Positions 9,640 through 20,065 of a stretch of DNA of 64,000 nucleotides are shown here, in pieces. Below the pieces are notes generated by a model. It made no database searches. It was not told the origin of the DNA and was given only the letters and a program-made list of their open reading frames with translations. This DNA is from Cytidiella melzeri (Eukaryota; Basidiomycota; Agaricomycetes; Polyporales; Irpicaceae). Both the position numbers and the translations under genes were made by a program. The DNA lies in the NCBI GenBank assembly GCA_022592445.1, contig JABYQR010000043.1:1-64000 (forward strand). The letters run 5' to 3'. Within the stretch, counting starts at the first letter, position 1, and each line of letters begins with the position of its first letter.

Positions 9640-12600
9640 CACCCTCGACGTATGTTAGGATCAAGGCGAACCTGTAACGGCTAGTAACCTTTCAATATCA
9701 TTTGCTGGCAAAATCACACACAATCGCAAAATCGTTGAAGTTCAAGTCTTGGTTGATAGTGGTGCGACGCATTGCTTCATCCATGAAAAAGTCCTCAATC
9801 GTAACAAGTGGGAGGCAAACCCGTTACCAAAGCCGTTTGGAGTCCAGAACGTTGACGGTACCATTAATGTGGCAGGACAAATTACTCATGGCATATACTT
9901 GCCATTAGTAGTGGGACAAAGAGTCCACTATGAACTGTTTTACGTGACCAACCTCGGTTGAGACGACATCATCCTAGGAATGACTTGGTTGAAGAAACAC
10001 AATCCCTCGATAGACTGGAAGACCAAATGTATACAATTCAAAGACGGCAATAAGGTCCATTGTGAAGATCCCCTCACAATCAAGATCATTCAAGCAATCA
10101 AGTGGATGCAGCGCCGGATAAACAGTTCACAACAGCCGACAAAGCCGCATCAAATTTGTTGACAAAGAAACGTTATCATGGTAGAAGAAGTCGAGGAAGT
10201 TCCGAACTACGTCGGAGAGAAGCTTCCTTCAGACGCCGTCCAATCATGGAACCAATAGTCCAACCCCAAGAAGGAATTGTGGAGGTCCATAGTCCTCCCA
10301 CAATGCATAAGGAAGTGCATGCAGATACGATACCAACTGCAGACTATATTACACCTTCAAAGATCTCGGTCACTCCAGAATGGGTAGCCGAACAGGAAGA
10401 GTCGCTCTATTGGGCTAAGGACTACCTATGGCACGAAGAGACCATTGAAGAAGCAATAGCGGGAGGCGAAGATCTCATCTACATCCGGGTCAAACACAAT
10501 GTGTCTCAACAAGTGGCCGAAGCGCAGCACAAGGAGAAAACCGAACAAACTATTGAAGACATGTACCAGCTGAATTCTTGGGATTCCGATTTGTGTTTGA
10601 GAAGCACGCATCAGAACGACTACCAGAACGAAAGAAATGGTATCACGCGATAGACCTTGTACCGGGAGCAGAAATGAAGAACTGTAAAGTTTACCCGCTG
10701 TCACAACCAGAACAAGTCGAACTCAACAACTTCATTACGGAACAACTGCGGAAAGGATACATACACCCTCGAAATCTCCAATGGCTTCTCCATTCTTCTT
10801 TGTCAAAAAGAAGGATGGCTCATTACGACCAATACAAGACTACCGAATCCTGAACACCATGACAAAGAAGAACACATACCCACTACCGTTGATTCCGGAA
10901 CTTATTGACAAACTCAAAGGAGCAAAGATATTCACCAAACTGGACGTACGATGGGGATACAACAATGTACGCATCAAGGAGGGCGACAAGTGGAAGGCAG
11001 CATTCAAGACCAACCTCGGCCTGTTCAGCCAACAGTCATGTTCTTTGGACTTACCAATCACCAGCAACGTTCCAATCCATGATGAACAGATTTTGCAGAT
11101 CTTATTGACACAGGGCATGTAGTAGTTTACAGGACGACATCCTCATCTTTACCGAAGACCGGCCAACGCACGACATCCTCATCAAACAGGTGTTACAACG
11201 GCTGAAAGACAACGACCTGTTCCTGAAACCGGAGAAATGCATGTTCCGACAATCAGCATCGAATACCTTGGGCTCATTGTGTCTTACAACAACCTAGAGA
11301 TGGACCCGGGTAAAGTCTCCGCGGTGGCCGATTGGCCAATACCCCGTAAAGTCAAAGAAGTCCAATCATTCCTTGGATTTGCCAACTTCTATCAACGGTT
11401 TATCCCCAACTTTTCCGACATGCGCAACCATTGTACCACCTGACCAAGAAAACAACTGTATGGGACTGGACGGTGGCCTGTCAAACTGCCTTTGACGAAT
11501 TGAAGAGAGTCTTCTGCAGTGCACCACTACTCAAGATGCCAGATGCAGGCAAACCATTCCGAGTGGAAACCGACGCATCTAGTTATGCAACAGGGGCGGT
11601 GCTATCCAACAGGATGAAACAGGACATTGGCACCCCTGCGCATATCTTTCTCAGTCATGACGGTAACCGAACGGAATTACACATCTACGATAAGGAACTC
11701 CTTGCCATCATGCGTGCATTAGAGAGTGGCGCCACTATTTGGAAGGGGCAACTTACGATTTGACATCTACACCGACCATCAAACCTCGCATATTTCAAAG
11801 AAGCACACAAATTGAACCGAAGACAAGCACGTTGGGCATTGTATCTCTCAAGATTCCGATTCCGATTATTCCACCGGCCTGGAACTACAATGACGGTTCC
11901 TGATGCCCTATCTAGACGTGTTGATCATGATCTAGGGGGGGGGGTGATAATTCTGAGCAGATCCTGCTACCAGAGCATCTTTTTCATCTCGAGTCATAGA
12001 TCAGGATCAACATGCAACAACCACCGACACTCCACTCCTTGACCGCATCAGACAGGCTGCTGAACTAGACGACCAAGTCAGCAATGCACTACAAACGCTA
12101 CTAGCCTCCAAAGGCAACAAAGCAGTAAAACGTGACCTAGAGGACTGGAAGGCAGAAGATGGTCTAGTTTACTACAAGGACAAGATCTACGTACCAAAAG
12201 ACCAACAACTTCGACAGACTTAGTAAAGTCGTTCCATGACACCGTGGTCACAGGACACCCTGGACGATTCAAGACAATAGAACTCATTCAACAACCTTCT
12301 GGTGGCCAGGCATGACTGTATTCATCAAGAACTACGTCACAGGGTGTGCCTCGTGTCAAAGCGTTAAGATTCAGAACCAGCCCAAGAACATACCAATTCA
12401 CCCAATTAGTTCTGAAAAGAGCTATCTACCGTTCCAAGTAGTTTCTGTTGATTTCATAGGAGAATTACCAGCAAGTGACAAGTACAACGCAATCATGGTG
12501 GTTGTGGACCAAGGATGCACCAAGTCAACGGTACTGGTTCCGTGCACCACCAACACTTCGGCGAAGTAACGGCTGAACTATACATGCACAACGTGTGGCG

Positions 12601-13533
12601 ACGCTTTGGCCTACCAGAGAAAGTCATATCTGACCGAGGACCCCAGTTTCTACCAAATTCCAGAAAGAACTCTGCTCTAAGTTGGGCATCCAACAGAATA
12701 TCAGCACAGCATATCACCCCGAGACAGACGGCGAAACGGAACGTGTCAATCAGGAGTTAGAACAGTATCTTCGAGCCTTCTGCAATTACCGCCAAACTGA
12801 TTGGGCTAGACTTCTTACTACTGCCGAGTTTGCACACAACATCCGATATCACTCGGCAATTCGACATTCCCCATTCAAAGCACTACTAGGATACGAACCC
12901 AGAGTAGTGGATGTCATCAATCCACATTCCAACATTCCCTCTATCACCGAGCGCATCCATCAGATGGTCCAGATCCGGGATGAGCTACATGCCAGCAGCC
13001 GCATGGCAGCAGAAGCAGTACGCATGTCACGCAACAAACGAGGGTTTCAGCCATACACAGTGGGTCAGAAAGTCTGGCTGGAAGGAAAGAACATTACTAC
13101 CACAAGGCCCTCGGCTAAACTTGCACCCAAACGTCATGGACCATTCGAAATAACCGAAGTACTGGGACCAATCACCTACAAACTCCGACTACCATCGGAC
13201 TGGAAGATCCACCCTGTGTTCCATGCCGGACTTCTCACCCCGTTTATAGAAACACCGGAGTACGGACCAGCATACACCGAACCACCCCCAGAAATCATCA
13301 ATGATGAAGAAGAATACGAAGTTGAGGCAATACTCCATAGTCGACATAACAGGCAAGGGAAACTCGAATACTTGGTAAAGTGGACTGGGTATGGAGACTC
13401 GGAGAACTCATGGACTCGACCTCAAGATATGGAGAACGCCACAGAAGCTATAGCGGAGTTTCATAAGAAATACCCTAGTGCAGTATATAAGGACCGAGTC
13501 TCGCGGAAAACAAAGCGAAGAAATCAAGCATGA
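9640..13533 (+). pseudogene. Chromovirus pol: PR-RT-RNaseH-INT-chromodomain
   Basis: Domains in order. Aspartic protease with VLVDSGATHCFI at about 9745-9780. Reverse transcriptase from about 10640 ([18 protein letters not shown] at 10795; the YxDD box at about 11130 is broken by a one-base loss). RNase H (PFRVETDASS at 11560, YDKELLAIMRALE). Integrase (VSVDFIGELP at 12445, RFGLPEKVISDRGPQF, STAYHPETDGETERVNQE). Chromodomain at about 13310-13480 (YEVEAILHSR, LEYLVKWTGYGDSENSW). Defects: TGA at 9959-9961 where CGA is expected, frameshifts near 10170, 10580, 10775, 11030, 11130, 11250, 11440, 11750 and 12670. Only the integrase C-terminus plus chromodomain (12682-13533) is a long clean frame. 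Confidence 0.88.
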
Positions 13534-13715
13534 GCACAGCCGCTGACATTACTGCCCTTGCTATTGCTGCATCTGCTGCCCTCGTATTCTCCATCCTCAT
13601 CATCTACTACCACGTCACCGTCGTTCTCCCCGACCAACAGAGAACACTCGAACATAGTTCTCACTACATAAAGGATCGTTCCAACACCGGCTCCCACATT
13701 CCAAGTTGGGACTAA
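13530..13715 (+). CDS. Small membrane ORF overlapping end of pol
   Basis: 61 codons. Its ATG overlaps the pol stop as ATGA, the pattern of coupled translation. Residues 7-28 form one clear transmembrane helix (alternating Ala/Ile/Leu/Val, then IIYYH), followed by a polar tail. No homologue is recognised. The stop at 13713-13715 lies two bases before the ATG of the next small frame. The tight packing inside an otherwise scrambled element suggests that the frame was under selection before the element died. It could also be chance; only other copies would tell. Confidence 0.45.
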   Translation: MSTAADITALAIAASAALVFSILIIYYHVTVVLPDQQRTLEHSSHYIKDRSNTGSHIPSWD

Positions 13716-13717
13716 AC

Positions 13718-14032
13718 ATGTTCTTTTACCTTGCCTTTTTCCTCGCCCTGTTCTCCTTCCTGGTTCCTGCGTTCTTCCTTGGCTGGCAGGGCATTCCGGC
13801 CCAGCTGCCAATCTATTTCGCCTTCGCCATTGTTTTTTCCCTCCCCGTCTTGGCCTTCCAATATACCCGAGTCACAACCGAGTTTTCTCGTGACACCATC
13901 ATGTTGTTTGTGGAAAACCGTGATCAGTTGGACCAGATCAATTGGGATCACGAGCAACATCATATAAACTTGTTCTGGGCCTCCCTCGATCCCCACCAAC
14001 AGGACGCCCTGATCGAGTACCACTTCCAATGA
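13718..14032 (+). CDS. Small two-helix membrane ORF after pol
   Basis: 104 codons from ATG 13718 (an in-frame ATG also lies at 13706, inside the previous frame). Two hydrophobic helices occupy about residues 1-21 (MFFYLAFFLALFSFLVPAFF) and 30-49. A soluble acidic tail follows with DQINWDHEQHHINLFW. No stop or shift interrupts it. It is not recognised. Membrane proteins after integrase recall envelope-like third genes of some retroelements, but no signal peptide, cleavage site or glycosylated ectodomain is seen, so calling it env is not supported. Confidence 0.45.
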   Translation: MFFYLAFFLALFSFLVPAFFLGWQGIPAQLPIYFAFAIVFSLPVLAFQYTRVTTEFSRDTIMLFVENRDQLDQINWDHEQHHINLFWASLDPHQQDALIEYHFQ

Positions 14033-14096
14033 ACTGTCAATCGTTGGCCAAAAAACTACACCCTTCCTATACCATCTGATTGATCTATCATTCTCT

Positions 14097-15968
14097 ATGT
14101 CTTTCCAAACTCCTTTCCTTTCATACCCCAACTTCTCCTTCGGCCACGGCAGTGCCTTCATTCATTTCCTTTACAATTATGCTCGTCTTTCCACTTTCAA
14201 CAACTCTCCTATCGCCGATGTTGCACCTAGTAGTGCTGCACGCTTTCCTAACCTTTTATTCTCGTCTATGGCAGTCATCATGGAGTTATTTCGGCACGTC
14301 ATGGAGGCGTATGAAGACGATGAGGTCTACACCATCCAGATCAACACGGCAGATTTCACACGCAACCGTACGTGTCACGGAGACGGAGCTCAACGCAGCA
14401 ACTAGGGACACGATGTGGACGACGACGACGAGGTGGTGGCAGGCGTGTAGCACAATGCTCTCACCAACTATAAACCTTATTCAGGTAGCTAGCCCAGTAA
14501 AGACCAAGTTAGTATTGTGACTACCAGCTATGTAGTACAAGAGGGGGTTTGCTTACCTAGCCCAGTAAAGACCAAGAGGTCGAGATGGGGGCTAGGAGCG
14601 TACATGCAGCAGTATATATAGACTTCAGGGACTTGCGCACAGACCATGTTGAGGGCAGGCTTTGCAAGAAGCCGTGTGAACGAAGAACAAAAGAACTACC
14701 TAAAGGAGAACAATAGCTATTGTCTAGACCTTGCCAAGAACTCTACCCGTGAGAGAATCTATCTAAAAGGAGACCAACTATTGTATTCCATTCCCACACC
14801 TGTGAGAACATCCTTCCATAAAGAGAACAATAGGGAAAGAACAATAAGGAGCCCATGTGGATGGTATCTATGACGTCAAACCCTAGCTATGGGCTGAGCC
14901 ATGTGTCTGTAGCCATGTGGTCTTACTTAAGCTAAGTCACATGCCAGTGTGACGTAGTAGCAAGTAATGTGACCGTGTGGAGCGTCTAAGCCACGTGATA
15001 CGGGCGCTTAATAGACGTGCAAAGGAGTTTATGCAGAGAGAATTGAAACTGGGTTGTAGCCCGGAGTTTTACAGATAAAAACAAGAGGTAAATTGCGAAA
15101 ATTAAGGGCTAGTCAGGCCATCCATGACAGTACGTATTGAAGTCCCAGATGCCGCAGGGCCTTCTGCCGAATGGCGCATTTGCGGCTCGTTTGGGAGCAC
15201 CCCGACCATGATGGTTTCATTGACCAATGGTTCGACATTCCTGACCCCATCAACCACGCTCGCATGTTTACACCCTCGCCTATCGTTGAATATACCACTA
15301 TGCCTGGAGATCGACCTGACTGGGCCAATGCTACCATTCAGGGAAGCACCCAGACGTTTCTCATGGTCTTCCGTCGACAACTTCCCCCTGTCTTTGGCAA
15401 TCGAGCAGATGAACTGGACTGTGAAGGGCCATGGCTACGGGCAGTACGAGATTGGGAATTTCTCCGTGCAAGGACCATCCCCACCGCACGCCTTCCTCTC
15501 AAGTTAGCTGCTACCAAACAAATGGTTCAACAGCTCGTCACCTCACAGGACCAACGGGTACCGCGGTCTTGTTTTGATCTCATCTTGTGGGAATGGTTGG
15601 CATGGTTGGAGCAACTTTGAAGGGATCGGGATCTTTGTCTCCGCACTACTGTCATACGGTGCAAAGCAATATCTATCAACGCCCGGGCTAATACTCATTA
15701 CTACCAAGTCCCACGTCCACCTCTGGCTCGGTCCAGAACGGAGAATGAGCCGCAGGTCGAACGCCCTCGTCAACGACGTCGGATGACTCCCCCTACCCCC
15801 ACACCACCTCCAAGACCACCAGCTCCCACTCCTACCAACGCCCCATTGACCAGACTAAGGACAGTGCCTGCCCTCGTCGAAGACAATGATACCACGCCGG
15901 AGTCTCCTCCTTCACCGTTGACTCCACTCAGTGACGACGATGCAACACTCACAAACAACGAGTCTTAA
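14097..15968 (+). pseudogene. Third post-pol ORF, split by solo LTR
   Basis: A frame starting about 14097 (SFQTPFLSYPNFSFG) runs into the solo LTR at 14373. The text resumes after 15130 (TVRIEVPDAAGPSAEW) and, through frameshifts near 15180 and 15615, continues to a stop at 15968, just before the purine tract and 3' LTR. Without the LTR it is about 1.1 kb, near 370 residues. Visible traits are Trp-rich stretches (IDQWFDIPDPINHARMF, WLRAVRDWEFLRA, LILWEWLAWLEQL) and a Pro-rich C-terminal tail (TPTPPPRPPAPTPTNAP) ending in acidic and Ser/Thr residues. No family is recognised. Its place between integrase and 3' LTR makes it an element gene, not a captured host exon, as far as can be seen. Confidence 0.5.
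14373..15129 (-). repeat. Solo LTR with 5-bp target duplication
   Basis: 757 bp, closely similar to the LTR at 1963-2647 and in the same orientation, with ends TGTCA and TGACA. It is flanked on both sides by GTACG (14368-14372 and 15130-15134), a perfect 5-bp duplication. No internal domain is present, so it is a solo LTR left by LTR-LTR recombination. It is longer than the other copy partly because of a duplicated stretch containing TAGCCCAGTAAAGACCAAG (about 14490-14580). Confidence 0.92.
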
Positions 15969-15979
15969 AGGGGAGGTAA
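15967..15979 (+). other. Polypurine tract
   Basis: AAAGGGGAGGTAA directly before the 3' LTR, the expected plus-strand primer of a Ty3/gypsy element. Confidence 0.75.
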
Positions 15980-16691
15980 TGTTACGAACAGTCTTCACAC
16001 CCTATTATTTTCCTTTACTTCTTCAATTACCTTGATAACCAGTTATCTTCTTTACAATTGCCTTGACGATCCAACTCGTCTTTCCTCCATCATTCCCTGA
16101 TCCACATCGCCTCCGTTCAACACAGACTATTATGTTATCAGTTGCCTTCTGATGTCCATTCAAACCTCGGACCTAACTCTGATTGGTTACCATTGCTTTG
16201 GTTCAACCCTCGGCCTTTCCATACCTCTGTTACCACTCCATCGGGTCCAACCCCGCCTATCCCCTGTTTTGGATCCAACTCTGTCTATCCCCTGTTTTGG
16301 GTTCAACCCCTTCTCCATTGATCTCTGCCTCATGTTTCCCCTTTCTATTGTTCCTTGTTTCCGCACCTTGACGGTCTTTTCTCTCATTGGCTTTCCAGAG
16401 TAGTGGCTGTTCTCTGTGCATTGTTCTTCCTTTCTGTTTCTCCGATTTGCTACCACTACCTTGGACTGGTCCAAAAGTAGTTAGGTCAACATGTATAAAT
16501 AGCCGTTAGACATGGGGCTAGAACCTCAGTCTATCCACTTCGTATCAATATTCCTTCTATCGAACCATCATCTGTCTGCCACTGTGCTTGACAGCGATCG
16601 CGCAGCCTAGACCATCATCAGACCTTGAGTGTAGCTACACCAAGGGGTTCGGACCTGACAACTTGTCCCTTGGCGATAGTCGGTCTTAACA
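15980..16691 (+). repeat. Chromovirus 3' LTR
   Basis: Direct repeat of the 5' LTR with the same ends and TATA box. About ten of its differences from the 5' LTR are CG in the 5' copy changed to TG or CA here. Confidence 0.9.
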
Positions 16692-17046
16692 GGTATACAA
16701 CCTTCACTCGTGGTATAGACAAACCTCTTTTTCCAGATGTCATAGCTTTGTGCACACAGAGCCAGCCATCAGTGACTTGTAAGAATGTTGGGCATTGAAC
16801 GTCGAGTATTGAACTTGAACTTGACCTCTGATGTGATAGATCAGCTGATTGCATCTCGCCAATCAAAGGTTATAGTGGTTCCAAAATCAGAGTGTGAATG
16901 ATACCTTAAACTACTGAAGTCAATACTGAAGTCATGACATGTCACAGTAACATGTGCATGCTGTTATAGTAGTCATACTTTGACCCTGGAGCTTGCTGCA
17001 TGCGGTCTTGATGAAAATTTTGACCTGACCTACCAGGCCAATAGTA
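16692..17046. other. No gene recognised
   Basis: Spacer between the chromovirus and an older LTR fragment; nothing supportable was seen. Confidence 0.5.
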
Positions 17047-17198
17047 AATAGTCTGTGTTGAACGGAGGCAATGGGGAGCAAGGAACGAGGGAGGAAAGAC
17101 AAGTTGGATCGTCAATGCAAAGGTAAGGAAAGCAACTAGTTACTGGGATGATCAAAGAAGTGAAGAAAAATAATGGGGTGTGAACACTGTTTGTAACA
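17047..17198 (-). repeat. Old inverted LTR fragment of the chromovirus family
   Basis: Read on the minus strand from 17198, the sequence (TGTTACAAACAGTGTTCACA, later GACGATCCAACTTGTC and CGCCTCCGTTCAACACAGACT) follows the first 150 bp of the chromovirus LTR with clear divergence and small indels. It is an older, opposite-facing insertion remnant 3' of ASK1. Confidence 0.8.
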
Positions 17199-17423
17199 AC
17201 ACACCTCGATAGATTCTGTTCTGCACACCGTGAAAAACTCATGGGCTACAGCTAGAGAGGCGGCCTTTGTCATGCTGGTGATTACAGTTTCGAGTGCACC
17301 CTCGCCGACTACCTACACATAAATCAATGCAGTGAAGATTCACAAGTGCCACATGTGCCAGGAGGTACTAGATGGCATAAAATGTAATGGTTGGGATGGG
17401 TACAGCTGTTTACTTGAGTTACA

Positions 17424-19551
17424 TTACTTTCCCGCTCCTCCTACGGCGCCCGGCCAAGGCGTAGGCGTCTCTTGCACTCGCCCAGCCTTCACTAATTGTG
17501 AACCGATGCCAATTGTATCTTCAAGCAATTCTCCACCATGCATCCTAAAATTGGCCTCAGAAGCCCTCCTCTGCGCCAACGCAGCCTGAGCTGCCAATCG
17601 CTGCGCAGGAGGTACGCCAAAAAGCGTCTCCTCCTCTCCAGTCTGATTCGCGGGGTCGTCAAAAGAATCGTCATCCTCCTCAAAACCATCCTCGTTTCCC
17701 TGCTGCATGCCTTCCACGAAAGAATTGCCCATTTCGCCTGCGTCACCGTCATCATCAAACGAATCGCTTGACCGATCGTCTGAGAAGGAGTCCTCGTCAT
17801 CAAAGATATCCTGTTGCGGCTGTGGGTCTAAATTAAGAGGGGGCTGGGTTTCATCATCCATAAAATCCATAGAGTCGTCCGCGGGAGGATTCATATCGAG
17901 GTCATCGTCATCTCTAACGCGTGCGAGATCATATTTGGACTCCAATTCGGCGTCTTCCACTATCTGCGCGAAAGACGCAGATATGCTAGCAGATCTTGAG
18001 CCATATGACGCAATCGCAGGGACAGAAGGCGCAGCAGAGCTACTGAGCGTCGATTCAGCCTTCAGTATCATATCTCCTCTGCCTTCTAAGGTGAAGCCTA
18101 TGCGCCTCATCATGCTCTCGAGACTAGCGTCCGCGATGCTGCTACTGATTTCCGCTGAGGAAGGATACGGATTCCGCGCATACCGAGAGAGGGATGGAGG
18201 CGTCGGCGCAATGCTCAAGCTTGACTCTATACTAGCACCTGCACCAGTACTATATGCACTTTCTGGCCGAGGATAGCCGAAACCACTACGCTTTGCGTTA
18301 TCGACGAGGGTATGCATGATACGTTCCACTGCTTCTTTTCGTGGTGTCTTGCCGAGTTTTGGAGTTTGCGCCTTCGGGGCTGTGGCAAAGGCCATGGTAA
18401 TCGGCGGAGACATGCCAAGATTCTCGTCGAAAGAATCGTCATCGAGATCAAGGCCATCCGCTGCATGGCCTTTAGATGCCGAACGCTTCGCACTGCGCGG
18501 CTTACTCGAGAGGGCTTTCCGTCTCGGCGTAGAAAGATTTGAGGCTGACAGATCGACGACGCCTTTCCACTGGGTGGGCTTAGTATCTGGAGGTAGGTAC
18601 GGATTGAGTTTCTTGAGGATGGGTGTTTTTGATGCAACTTTCAAAGGGGAAGCATTCAACGTGTCGGCGTTGCGCTTAAGGACATCGCGCAAGAGTGGTT
18701 GGGGAGCCTCTCTAGCTTTTCCCTTCAATTTCTCAGATGGTGGAGATATTTGGCCTTGGGTGATGTCCTGAGACTCGTCGTAGTGTGACTTCGCGCCGAG
18801 AACGAAAGACGACGCGACAGAGATGTCCTCGTCCCGAGTAAGACTTTGTATCTCCCTGTCAAGGCGCTCAAGTGGCGACTCAATCGATGCAGTCCATGAC
18901 GGAGTCTGATCCTCCTGGGTGGCGTGACTGTATTGTGGTTTCTGTCGAGCAGTGGCAGGAGTGGACATGACCGCGCCTGAGCCTGGCATGAAAGAGTTTT
19001 CGGAGGCAGTACTATCTGCACTGAAAAAGTTACGATCCGGTGTAGTATCCGCCTCAGAGCGTGACTCAAGACCAGATGTGTCCTGCGTACCCTCAGTTTT
19101 GGCTTCAGATTGGTCGGCTGGCTCGGGTTCCTCTTCATAAGTGGGCACGCGTATCTGGGCAGCTTGTTCGAAAAAGGTTGTCCAAAACTATCAAACAAAG
19201 TTGTGATGAGATGTATAGTGCGGTAACGTGAATTCGCACCTTTGCCGCCTCCCTCACAGGCTCTGTCCCAACAGCGTACTGCTTCACAGCAGGTAATATC
19301 CTATTGGCCATCACCTGTTGTAGTCTAGAGAAGTTTGCATCTATTTTCTGATACCCTTTAGGTTCATGAGTGGACACATCGCGTAGCATAATGCCTACCT
19401 GTAGCTCAATCGTGATTAGTTGTTCAATGTGGTCAACTTGGTCGTTCACGGGAGAGGTCGTATCCAGACCAGGGACGACAAAGTCGTTGAGATCTGCGTC
19501 AGGCTCAAATCGCGCAAACTTCGGCTCTATGGGTTTGAGGGGAGGTGCCAT
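17424..19551 (-). CDS. ASK1: DASH complex subunit Ask1
   Basis: Coding sequence complement(join(17424..19187, 19240..19347, 19399..19551)), 674 residues. The conserved Ask1 helix region is at the N-terminus: IEQLITIELQ, then KIDANFSRLQQVMANRILP, VREAAK and FWTTFFEQAAQI. Introns of 52 and 51 nt (GTGCGA...GATAG; GTAGGC...TATCAG) sit in phase 0 inside it. The rest is a long disordered region rich in S/TP sites and acid patches (DDDLDMNPPADDSMDF, DDSFDDPANQTGEEETLFG), which are known targets of mitotic kinases in yeast Ask1. DASH/Dam1 is a fungus-specific ring that couples kinetochores to microtubule ends. The ATG is preceded by a (GTG)n run at 19578-19599 and, 160 bp upstream, by a LINE insertion that may affect its promoter. 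Confidence 0.85.
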
Positions 19552-19577
19552 CGCGTACAGAAAGGATACGACGCGCT

Positions 19578-19599
19578 GTGGTGGTGGTGGTGGTGGTGG
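19578..19599. repeat. (GTG)n microsatellite
   Basis: About seven GTG units in the 5' leader of ASK1. Confidence 0.8.
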
Positions 19600-19696
19600 A
19601 AGGACAAAGCTATCCTAGCGCCTGAGTATACTCAAGTTTAGCAGAACACGATCGTGAATATGGAAAGACGCCGGTACGAAACCTCGCTGAGTCGGT

Positions 19697-19710
19697 TAGA
19701 TTTAAGTACT
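19697..19710. repeat. LINE target-site duplication, 3' side
   Basis: TAGATTTAAGTACT, identical to 29489-29502. It abuts the T-run (complement of the LINE poly-A tail) that starts at 19711. Confidence 0.93.
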
Positions 19711-20065
19711 TTTTTTTTTATTATTATCTTAGTTTATCAAGGTCCTTGCGTAACGTAGTTACATGTGAGACCGTGATCCGTAACCATAGGACGGCTGCCA
19801 GCGCCCGCCCCGAGAGTGAGTTGCTTTATACAGTCCTCGGATGAGTGGTATGGACCGGACAGCAAGGCAGTGGTGTTCAATCACCGCCCGAGTGTCGCAA
19901 CCTGTACTTGGCAGAAACAGGAAAGGAGATATAGACTCCCGGCCCCGTGATGGCCTGCGGCTGCAAGTGCCCGCTGCAACTGCTACTTTCTGACGGTTTT
20001 TTCAGGACGGTTGAATGTGGTATGTCCTAGGCCTGATGACTTAGCCCCGTCTAAGCGCGTTGTCG

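Larger units (their letters stand above)
3972..16691 (+). mobile_element. Ty3/gypsy chromovirus with two nested insertions
   Basis: The element has matching LTRs (713 and 712 bp, both TGTTACGAAC...TTAACA), then in order a leader frame, gag, protease, reverse transcriptase, RNase H, integrase with C-terminal chromodomain, further frames, a purine tract and the 3' LTR. A chromodomain on integrase defines chromoviruses and directs insertion to marked chromatin. Without the Tc1/mariner insert (2.9 kb) and the solo LTR (757 bp), the element is about 9 kb, long for a chromovirus. Many frameshifts and stops show that it is dead. The flanking 5-mers (GTTTG at 3967-3971, GGTAT at 16692-16696) do not match, so no target duplication is seen. 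Confidence 0.9.

Noticed and set aside
13718..14032. Calling the two-helix ORF an envelope gene
   Set aside because: No signal peptide, glycosylation sites or cleavage site; only hydrophobic helices are seen.
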